Positions 1-6,301 of a stretch of 6,301 nt of DNA are shown one piece after another. The stretch comes from Actinomycetes bacterium. GTDB taxonomy: Bacteria > Actinomycetota > Acidimicrobiia > Acidimicrobiales > Microtrichaceae. Location: contig JAEWED010000264.1 of NCBI GenBank assembly GCA_023389745.1, forward strand, positions 1 through 6,301. Direction: 5' to 3'. Position numbers and translations under genes: made by a program. The notes below the pieces were generated by a model, which did not search any database, was not told where the DNA came from, and worked only from the letters and a program-made list of their open reading frames with translations. Each line of letters begins with the position of its first letter. The first letter of the stretch is position 1.

Positions 1-1
1 C

Positions 2-622
2 GAGCACCTGGGTGCGCTGCGCCACGACGCGGACGTCGAGGGCTTCCGCTGCGACGTGGCGAGCGAGCGCGACATCGTCGAGACCGTCGCCACCACCGTC
101 GAGCGGTTCGGCCGTCTCGACTCCTGCGTCGCGAACGCCGGGGTGTCGGGCGACGCCGCCCTGCTCGACATGTCGCTCGAGCAGTGGCGGGCGGTCACCA
201 CCGTGAACCTGGACGGGGTGTTCCTCACCCTGCGCGAGGCGGCGCGCCAGATGGTCGCCCAGGGCGGGGGCGGCGCGCTCGTCGCGGTGTCGTCGACGTC
301 GTCGATCCACGGGGCGCCGCGCCAGGCGCACTACGCCGCGTCGAAGGCTGGCGTGCTCGCACTCGTGCGGTCCATGGCCGTCGCGTTCGCCAGGCACCGG
401 ATCCGTGCGAACAGCCTGGTGCCGGGCTGGACCCTCACCGACCTGACGGCGCCGGGCTACCAGTACGAGAAGTTCCGTGAGAACACCACCGCCCGCACCC
501 CGGTGCGCCGCTGGGGTGAGCCCGCCGACTTCCGTGCGGTCGCCCCGTTCCTGTGCGATCCCCGCCACGAGTACCACACGGGCGACGAGATCACGATCGA
601 CGGCGGTTACACCGTCTACTGA
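2..622 (+). CDS. SDR-family NAD(P)-dependent oxidoreductase, 5' end missing
   Basis: This is a classical short-chain dehydrogenase/reductase, probably acting on an alcohol, ketone or 3-oxoacyl substrate in the cytoplasm. The frame is open to the left edge, so the true start and the N-terminal TGxxxGIG cofactor loop lie outside the window. About 206 of the usual ~250 residues are present. Counting from the first visible codon, one sees the adenine-contacting Asp in FRCDV (18), the NAGV motif (45-48), the active-site Asn in VNLDG (69), the catalytic Ser in VSSTSS (about 98), YAASK with Tyr111 and Lys115, and the PGW turn after the active site. The C-terminus is the typical DGGYTVY. A GTG at 56 is only an internal codon, because the reading frame and SDR homology continue upstream of it. 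Cofactor preference (NAD or NADP) and substrate cannot be told. The stop codon overlaps that of the convergent rhodanese gene. The family call is secure; the substrate is unknown. Confidence 0.95.
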   Translation, partial: EHLGALRHDADVEGFRCDVASERDIVETVATTVERFGRLDSCVANAGVSGDAALLDMSLEQWRAVTTVNLDGVFLTLREAARQMVAQGGGGALVAVSSTSSIHGAPRQAHYAASKAGVLALVRSMAVAFARHRIRANSLVPGWTLTDLTAPGYQYEKFRENTTARTPVRRWGEPADFRAVAPFLCDPRHEYHTGDEITIDGGYTVY

Positions 623-1083
623 GCCGCGGTTCCCGACCCCGGCGGCTCGACGACGAGGTCGAAGCCCTCGTCGCGCCAACCCTCGACCCCGCCGATCATC
701 TTCTTCACCGGACGCCCGAGCGCGGCGAGTCGCATCGCCGCCTTGTCGGCGCCGTTGCAGTGCGGGCCCGCGCAGTAGACGACGAACACCGTATCGTCGG
801 GGTGCTCGGTCAGGTTCCGGTCGATGATGCGCCGGTGCGGCAGGTTCAGCGCGCCGGGCAGGTGACCCGCGCCGAACTGCTCCGGGCTGCGCACGTCGAG
901 CAGCACGAAGTCGACCGGCCCGTTCGTGAGCGCGTCGTGCACGTCCCAGCAGTCGGTCTCGAACTCGAGCAGGCGGTTGAAGTGCTCGAGGGCCGCGCCG
1001 CTGCTCGCCGGTGCCACCGCCGTCACCGCGCTGCTCCGACGTCCGTCACCTGCCCGTGTGCCGTTCATCGCCCCATGATCCAC
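616..1083 (-). CDS. Single-domain rhodanese-like protein
   Basis: The product is a cytoplasmic single-domain rhodanese (about 155 aa), a family that carries persulfide sulfur on an active-site cysteine. Substrate and partner are unknown. After a low-complexity N-terminus of about 30 residues there is a helical segment (ALEHFNRLLEFETDCWDVHDAL type), then the fold signatures: VDFVLLDVRSPEQF (about 57-70), GHLPGALNLPH (73-83), the active-site loop YCAGPHCNG with Cys104 (103-111), and the C-terminal GGVEGW (131-136). A second cysteine, Cys109, sits in the same loop, so a loop disulfide or persulfide relay is possible. The start is uncertain: GTG at 1083 gives the longest form, while ATG at 1068 (150 aa) may be the real start. 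Neither has an ideally spaced Shine-Dalgarno sequence. The gene follows the CAP gene by 10-25 bp on the same strand, so the two are probably cotranscribed. No signal peptide is visible. Confidence 0.92.
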   Translation of the reverse strand: MDHGAMNGTRAGDGRRSSAVTAVAPASSGAALEHFNRLLEFETDCWDVHDALTNGPVDFVLLDVRSPEQFGAGHLPGALNLPHRRIIDRNLTEHPDDTVFVVYCAGPHCNGADKAAMRLAALGRPVKKMIGGVEGWRDEGFDLVVEPPGSGTAAQ

Positions 1084-1093
1084 TCCACCCGGT

Positions 1094-2479
1094 TCACTTC
1101 ACCACTGCTTCTCGACACCCGAGCAGCGTGGGGGTGGTGGTCTGCTGCTCGCCGGTGTGATCGAGCGCATCGGCACAGATCCGGTAGGTGCCCGGCCGGA
1201 GCCGCACCCGGCCCTCGAAACCGGCTGCGGTCGGCAGACCGAACGACGCCAGACCGGGTCGGGGCAGCCAGGCGACCACATCGGTGGGCCAGTCCGTTCC
1301 GCGGATCTGGATCCGCAGACGGACCCGCAGTCCGCCGGTGGGCAGATTGCGATCGGCGGCCCATCCCCGCATGATCACCTCGTCGCCGGCGACGACGACC
1401 TCGTCGAGGCTGCCCACCGGCGCGTGCTGCACCGGCGGCGCGGCGTCGACCAGGGTGACCCGGTACGAGTGCGTGGTCGAGCTCCAACCGGCGATGCCGC
1501 TGACGTCGACCCGGTACGCACGATCGCCCCGCCCGGCGACCTCGCCGAGGTTGCCGAGCTCCCACACGAGCGTGGGGTCGCCGTAGCCGTTGGCCGGACG
1601 GTGCGTCGTGGTCGCGAGCACGGCACCTGACGGTCCGGTGACCCTCACCGTCGCGCCGCTCAGGTCGGCGCCCGGGATCGAGACGCTCCAGCGCCCGGAC
1701 GGCTCGAGCTCACGGGGGAAGAAGCCCGCCGATGGCCACTCGACCGCCCTGGTGTGCGGCCGGTCCCCCAGGGCGCCGAAGACCCACAGCGAGTTGGCGT
1801 TCGACGTCGAGCCGCTGCCCATCGTCCGCGCGGGCGGGTACATGATCCATCGGCGATGCCCCACGGCGGTGTTGCTCTGGCCCGGGTCTCTCACCTGGAG
1901 GTCGATGGCGCCCGCGCCGCCGACTCCGAGCGCCAGGTTGGACGATCCGGCCGCCTCGGCGCCGTCCGCGGTCCAGCACCTCCACGACGTGGGCGGGAAG
2001 TGGCTCAGCGAGTTGTTGGCGGACATCATCAGCGCGGCCTGCTGCGCCTTCGCGGACAGCGCCGGGTCGAAGGTGACGGCGGGCAGGTCGACCATCGATC
2101 GGAAGTAGTTCACCATCGCGAGCGTGGCCGAGTGGGCGGCGCCCGAGGTGGTCCCGGCCCGGCAGCCGGCGGTGCTGCCGTTCCAGCCGATCGGCGTGCG
2201 CAGCGCCGGCAGGTACACCTGCCGGTAGGCGGCCACCACCGCAGCGCGCGACGTCCTGTCGACCGGCGCGGCAGCCTGCACGGGGATGCCGACGGTCGTC
2301 GGCGTCGCCCAGCCGGTGGGACCGCCCGGCGAGACACCCGGCGACGAGGTCGCCACAGCGTCGGGATCCGGTGACCCGGACGCCGACGCGCCGGCGGCGG
2401 GCACCAGCGTGGCGCATGCGAGCGCGACGCCTCCCACGAACGCGGTCACGCCGCGACGGACCCGATGATCGTTCCTCAT
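1094..2479 (-). CDS. Secreted CAP (SCP/PR-1-like) domain protein
   Basis: This is a 461-aa exported protein with a CAP-superfamily domain; biochemical activity is unknown. The start at 2479 is chosen because a signal peptide begins there: basic MRNDHRVRRG, a hydrophobic core to about residue 28, and a likely cleavage after AGASA near 33. A GGGAGAGG ribosome site also precedes it. A Pro/Ser/Thr/Gly-rich linker follows (about 34-75). The CAP core spans about 80-255, with NYFRSMVDLPAV (124-135), SHFPP (159-163, His160) and VGHRRWIM (206-213, His208). The usual CAP Glu of a GEN-type motif is not evident: SSNLALG occupies that place. Cys106 and Cys168 could form a disulfide. A beta-rich segment (256-345) leads to a C-terminal module (354-461) resembling repeats of actinobacterial secreted proteins, with GWAAD, ICADA and LLGC and a Cys435/Cys455 pair. 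The GGW/AxC-style lipobox is not met, so a lipoprotein is unlikely. The rhodanese gene follows directly. Confidence 0.9.
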   Translation of the reverse strand: MRNDHRVRRGVTAFVGGVALACATLVPAAGASASGSPDPDAVATSSPGVSPGGPTGWATPTTVGIPVQAAAPVDRTSRAAVVAAYRQVYLPALRTPIGWNGSTAGCRAGTTSGAAHSATLAMVNYFRSMVDLPAVTFDPALSAKAQQAALMMSANNSLSHFPPTSWRCWTADGAEAAGSSNLALGVGGAGAIDLQVRDPGQSNTAVGHRRWIMYPPARTMGSGSTSNANSLWVFGALGDRPHTRAVEWPSAGFFPRELEPSGRWSVSIPGADLSGATVRVTGPSGAVLATTTHRPANGYGDPTLVWELGNLGEVAGRGDRAYRVDVSGIAGWSSTTHSYRVTLVDAAPPVQHAPVGSLDEVVVAGDEVIMRGWAADRNLPTGGLRVRLRIQIRGTDWPTDVVAWLPRPGLASFGLPTAAGFEGRVRLRPGTYRICADALDHTGEQQTTTPTLLGCREAVVK

Positions 2480-2500
2480 GTCCTCTCCCGAACCTCTCCC
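2480..2500 (-). promoter_or_regulatory. Duplicated ribosome binding site of the CAP gene
   Basis: Read on the minus strand, two identical GGGAGAGG octamers (2500-2493 and 2489-2482) are separated by TTC, giving an 11-bp period. The second lies two bases before the ATG at 2479, so its GGAG core is about five bases from the start codon. This supports ATG 2479 over longer in-frame starts. Whether the upstream copy is functional is unknown. Confidence 0.7.
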
Positions 2501-2507
2501 CACATCC

Positions 2508-2520
2508 TCCCGGCACAGTA
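2508..2520 (-). promoter_or_regulatory. Candidate -10 element for the CAP-rhodanese unit
   Basis: On the minus strand TACTGT (2520-2515) matches the actinobacterial TANNNT -10 pattern. It predicts a transcription start near 2508 and a leader of roughly 29 nt that just includes the ribosome site. No recognisable -35 is present at the expected distance. The assignment rests on motif and position only. Confidence 0.45.
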
Positions 2521-2581
2521 GGCACACGACGGGGCGCCGTGCGCAGCCGGTCCACCGTCCTGGGGTGGGGGCGCCCGGGTC

Positions 2582-2594
2582 TACCATCCGAGTG
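2582..2594 (+). promoter_or_regulatory. Candidate -10 element for acs
   Basis: TACCAT (2582-2587) fits TANNNT and predicts a start near 2594, giving a leader of about 24 nt. That leader contains AGGAGAG (2606-2612), five bases before the acs ATG. No clear -35 hexamer is seen in the G-rich sequence upstream. This promoter and the CAP promoter diverge within a 138-bp gap, with their -10 boxes about 62 bp apart. The gap could therefore hold a shared operator, though I could not identify one. Confidence 0.5.
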
Positions 2595-2617
2595 ACGCGG
2601 CCCACAGGAGAGTTCAG

Positions 2618-4612
<1,995 letters not shown>

Positions 4613-4629
4613 GGGGTCGATCGCGGGGG

Positions 4630-4643
4630 TAGCCTGCCCGGCG
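4630..4643 (+). promoter_or_regulatory. -10 element for a leaderless phosphatase transcript
   Basis: TAGCCT (4630-4635) fits TANNNT and starts 18 bp after the acs stop codon. With the last T at -7, the transcript would begin at 4642 or 4643, exactly at the GTG start of the next gene. There is no Shine-Dalgarno at a usable distance; the only G-run lies about 13 bases or more upstream. This is the arrangement expected of a leaderless mRNA. Readthrough from acs is also possible. Confidence 0.55.
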
Positions 4644-5140
4644 TGCCGATCTGGGACCCGACACATTCGAACTGGTTGTGGCGCGAGCAGGTGCTCGACG
4701 CCGGGCCGACGGTCGTCTTCGACATCGACGGCGTGCTCTCCGACGCGAGCAGCCGCCAGCACTACATCGAGTACCCCTATCCCGACTGGGACGCCTTCTT
4801 CCACGCGTGCGGTGACGACGCGCTGATCGACGAGGTCGCCCGCCTGCTCGACGTGATCGACGACGAGCACCACATCGTCCTGCTCACCGCCCGACCGATG
4901 CGGGTGCAGCCCCAGACCCTCGGCTGGCTCGACCGCTACGGGCTGCGCTGGGACGCCCTGATCATGCGGGACTTCGGCGACTACATGGCGGCGCGGACCT
5001 TCAAGCAGCGCACGGTCTACGAGCTGCGGGCCAAGGGGTTCGACCTGCGCCTCGCGTTCGAGGACGACCCCCGCAACGTGCACATGTTCCGCAGCGAGGA
5101 CGTGCCCTGCGTCTACATCCACTCCGGGTACTACGAGTGA
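4643..5140 (+). CDS. HAD-family phosphatase, polynucleotide kinase 3'-phosphatase-like
   Basis: This 165-aa cytoplasmic protein has all four HAD motifs: I, FDIDG with nucleophile Asp27 and acid/base Asp29; II, LLTARP with Thr82; III, Lys121 in TFKQ; and IV, FEDDPRN with Asp141/Asp142. The spacing and the WDALIMRDFGDY segment (103-114) before Lys121 resemble the phosphatase domain of phage T4-type polynucleotide kinase, where an MR..GD stretch precedes the motif III lysine. Hydrolysis of a nucleotide or nucleic-acid 3'-phosphate is therefore a reasonable guess, but a small-molecule phosphatase is equally possible. No P-loop kinase domain is present, and at 165 aa there is no room for one. The short insert between motifs I and II (about 34-76) is the probable cap. 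The GTG start has no ribosome site and matches a leaderless promoter. The gene lies 30 bp after acs in the same direction; a functional link with acs is not evident. Confidence 0.85.
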   Translation: MPIWDPTHSNWLWREQVLDAGPTVVFDIDGVLSDASSRQHYIEYPYPDWDAFFHACGDDALIDEVARLLDVIDDEHHIVLLTARPMRVQPQTLGWLDRYGLRWDALIMRDFGDYMAARTFKQRTVYELRAKGFDLRLAFEDDPRNVHMFRSEDVPCVYIHSGYYE

Positions 5141-5210
5141 TCCCTCGGTGCACACCGGCGAGCGGCGCGCGTGCCGTTGCGAGGGGGACTGAGCGGCGCT
5201 TCAGTCGGGG

Positions 5211-5242
5211 CGTGGCGCGGCAGGCCCTGTCGTGGCGCGGCA
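5211..5242. repeat. Exact 12-bp direct repeat at 20-bp period over the htpX promoter
   Basis: CGTGGCGCGGCA occurs at 5211-5222 and again at 5231-5242, start to start 20 bp, close to two helical turns. The second copy ends two bases before the -10 box, and the first copy abuts the position where a -35 would lie. Sites on one DNA face that overlap a promoter suit a repressor or activator operator. The regulator is unknown and the repeat could be chance in GC-rich DNA. Confidence 0.5.
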
Positions 5243-5244
5243 CC

Positions 5245-5257
5245 TACCTTTGGGTGA
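5245..5257 (+). promoter_or_regulatory. Candidate -10 element for htpX
   Basis: TACCTT (5245-5250) fits TANNNT and predicts a start near 5257, giving a leader of about 46 nt. The leader contains GAGGAG (5285-5290), 12 nt before the ATG at 5303. That spacing is longer than usual, but no nearer in-frame start fits better. No -35 consensus is visible; the corresponding position lies at the edge of the 12-bp direct repeat. Confidence 0.5.
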
Positions 5258-5302
5258 CGGCCTCATCCACCGTCCCCGATCGCTGAGGAGTCCCGGCCCG
5301 CC

Positions 5303-6145
5303 ATGATGAACAACCTCAAGACAGCAGTGCTGCTCGCTGGTCTCGGTGGTCTGTGCATCGTCATCGGCAGCTACTGGGGGCCTTCGGGTGCGGTGATCGG
5401 TCTGCTGATCGGGCTGGCCATGTGCGGCGGCTCGTACTGGTTCTCGGCGAGCCTGGCCATCAAGTCCGCCAAAGCGGTCGAGGTCTCGGCGGAGCAGATG
5501 CCGCAGTACCACGCCATCATGCGCGACCTGTGCCTGCGTGCCGGGCTGCCCATGCCCCGGCTGTACGTCGCACCGAACCCCCAGCCCAACGCGTTCGCCA
5601 CGGGCCGCAACCCCGACAACGCGGCGGTGTGCGTCACCGAGGGCCTGCTGCGGACGCTCTCGTGGGACGAGATCCAGGGTGTGCTCGCCCACGAGCTCAG
5701 CCACGTCCGCAACCGCGACATCCTGATCGGCTCCGTCGCCGCGGCGATTGCCATGGGCATCACCTTCGTGGCCTCGATGGCCCGCTGGGCGCTGATCTTC
5801 GGTGGCGGACGCTCCGACGACGGCGACAACAACCCGCTGGTCGGTCTGCTCATGTTGCTGCTCGCGCCGATCGCCGCCGCGTTGATCCGCAGCGCCGTGA
5901 GCCGCAGCCGCGAGTACGAGGCGGACGCCTCGGCGGCCCGCATGCTCGGCAGCGGCGAGAGCCTGGCCCGTGCGCTCGAGAAGCTCGAGGCGGGCGCCGA
6001 GCGAGTGCCGGCGAACGTCAACCCTGCCGAGGCGTCGGCCTACATCGTGAACCCGCTCCGTGGCCGGTCGGTGTCGAACCTGTTCGCCACGCACCCGCCG
6101 GCGGCCGACCGCATCGCCCGTCTGCGCAGCAACGCCTGGGTCTGA
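5303..6145 (+). CDS. htpX: HtpX-like M48 membrane zinc metalloprotease
   Basis: This is an integral membrane protease of peptidase family M48B, which degrades damaged or misfolded membrane proteins. At 280 aa it is close to the usual HtpX length of about 290. Two N-terminal membrane segments (about 8-24 and 28-47) precede the catalytic domain. The zinc site is HELSH (130-134), with His130, Glu131 and His134. The third ligand is most likely Glu204 in SREYEADA (202-209), followed by Asp208. Two further hydrophobic segments lie between these motifs (about 141-164 and 178-197). The substrate-strand region PNPQPNAFATG (91-101) and the C-terminal THPP plus RI.RL pattern (263-274) are typical of HtpX. 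The start could be the first or second Met of the ATGATG pair; the first is nearer the ribosome site. It has its own promoter with a possible operator. Heat or envelope stress control is known for E. coli HtpX but is not shown here. Confidence 0.95.
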   Translation: MMNNLKTAVLLAGLGGLCIVIGSYWGPSGAVIGLLIGLAMCGGSYWFSASLAIKSAKAVEVSAEQMPQYHAIMRDLCLRAGLPMPRLYVAPNPQPNAFATGRNPDNAAVCVTEGLLRTLSWDEIQGVLAHELSHVRNRDILIGSVAAAIAMGITFVASMARWALIFGGGRSDDGDNNPLVGLLMLLLAPIAAALIRSAVSRSREYEADASAARMLGSGESLARALEKLEAGAERVPANVNPAEASAYIVNPLRGRSVSNLFATHPPAADRIARLRSNAWV

Positions 6146-6162
6146 GCGCTGATCGAGAAATA

Positions 6163-6239
6163 GGGGTCGTCATCGACATCCCTTGTCGTTGAGGACCCCA
6201 CTCCCAGGACGAGCCGGTGGGAGTGGGGTCGTCAACGAC
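6163..6239. repeat. Three-copy 15-bp repeat (direct, inverted, direct)
   Basis: The unit GGGGTCGTCAxCGAC occurs at 6163-6177 and 6225-6239 on the plus strand (14 of 15 identical). It occurs inverted at 6185-6199 (13 of 15 against the first copy, 14 of 15 against the third). The middle copy can pair with either neighbour, giving two mutually exclusive hairpins. This could be an insertion-sequence end, a small interspersed repeat, or a terminator with a duplicated arm. Confidence 0.75.
6185..6239. terminator. Near-perfect 22-bp hairpin, probable bidirectional terminator
   Basis: Arms 6185-6206 and 6218-6239 are complementary at 21 of 22 positions, enclosing an 11-nt loop (6207-6217). The hairpin lies 39 bp after the htpX stop and 7 bp after the stop of the leftward frame at the right edge, so it suits convergent termination. 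There is no T-run on either side, which is common for terminators in GC-rich actinobacteria but leaves the role unproven. Confidence 0.6.
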
Positions 6240-6246
6240 GGCGGAT

Positions 6247-6301
6247 TCAAGTCGTGGTCGCGACGAGTTGCTCGAACCGTAGTGCGGGGGTCTCGAATCC
6301 G
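6247..6301 (-). CDS. C-terminal end of a leftward gene, possibly a transposase
   Basis: On the minus strand a frame enters from the right edge and ends at TGA (6249-6247). Its last residues read GFETPALRFEQLVATTT. The pattern G-F-x-TPA followed by a short amphipathic tail resembles the C-terminus of IS30-type DDE transposases, which often end in LG[WF]xTPAE.. plus a helix. That would place an insertion sequence at the right edge, with one end inside the repeat module at 6163-6239. Only about 17 codons are visible, so this is recognition by eye on a very short stretch. A different gene, or no gene, remains possible. Confidence 0.45.
   Translation of the reverse strand, partial: GFETPALRFEQLVATTT

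Larger units (their letters stand above)
5141..5302. other. Intergenic gap between phosphatase gene and htpX
   Basis: No gene is seen here. Just after the phosphatase stop, CGGTG and CACCG (5146-5157) are inverted but only 2 nt apart, too tight for a strong hairpin. GACTGA and TCAGTC (5187-5206) form a 6-bp inverted repeat with an 8-nt loop. This could be a weak terminator or a binding site; no T-run follows. The right half holds the htpX promoter and the direct repeats listed separately. Confidence 0.5.

Noticed and set aside
288..306. GTCGTC-rich microrepeat in the SDR gene.
   Set aside because: It encodes the conserved VSSTSS active-site segment; Ser codons (TCG) explain the repetition.
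1157..1630. Plus-strand open frames opposite the CAP gene.
   Set aside because: They have no ribosome site and no recognisable domain, and they mirror the codon bias of the real minus-strand gene.
2477..2587. Longer CAP start at ATG 2587 (36 extra residues).
   Set aside because: It would bury the signal peptide internally and ignore the GGGAGAGG ribosome site at the 2479 start.
5144..5162. Inverted repeat CGGTG/CACCG as a terminator for the phosphatase gene.
   Set aside because: The 2-nt loop forces the stem down to about 4 bp, and no T-run follows; too weak to call.
6270..6301. A tRNA T-arm-like string CTCGAATCC near the right edge.
   Set aside because: The T54 position is C, the flanking bases do not pair as a T-stem, and the same bases read better as the end of a minus-strand coding frame.

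Overview
This is a high-GC window (roughly 70% G+C by eye) with strong G/C bias at third codon positions. Promoters are of the TANNNT type without a clear -35, and one gene appears to be leaderless. The coding style, a secreted CAP protein ending in a GC-terminated module of a kind I associate with actinobacterial secreted proteins, and a Mycobacterium/Streptomyces-like acetyl-CoA synthetase all point to an actinomycete. A deep-branching group such as Acidimicrobiia is my inference. Nothing in the window fixes the genus.

Layout, left to right. (1) The 3' part of a short-chain dehydrogenase/reductase gene runs rightward to 622. (2) Converging on it, with stop codons overlapping by 7 bp, is a two-gene leftward unit: a secreted CAP/SCP-domain protein (2479 to 1094), then a single-domain rhodanese (1083 to 616). 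(3) A 138-bp divergent intergenic region carries a promoter for each side. (4) Rightward are acs (acetyl-CoA synthetase, 2618-4612), a small HAD phosphatase resembling the 3'-phosphatase domain of polynucleotide kinase (4643-5140, probably leaderless), and, after a 162-bp regulatory gap, an HtpX-like M48 membrane metalloprotease (5303-6145). (5) The right edge holds a compact three-copy repeat that forms a near-perfect 22-bp hairpin. Beyond it lies what looks like the 3' end of a leftward gene, possibly an insertion-sequence transposase, cut by the window.

The genes do not form one pathway. They read as ordinary chromosomal housekeeping and accessory functions: acetate activation, membrane protein quality control, sulfur/redox chemistry, an extracellular protein and an oxidoreductase. 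The most unusual structure is the right-edge repeat/hairpin module. Next are the spaced direct repeats over the htpX promoter and the leaderless phosphatase gene. I found no convincing undescribed multi-gene system, CRISPR array, tRNA or rRNA. A 1353-codon leftward open frame covering acs and the phosphatase gene is a composition artefact; only its last 461 codons are a real gene.
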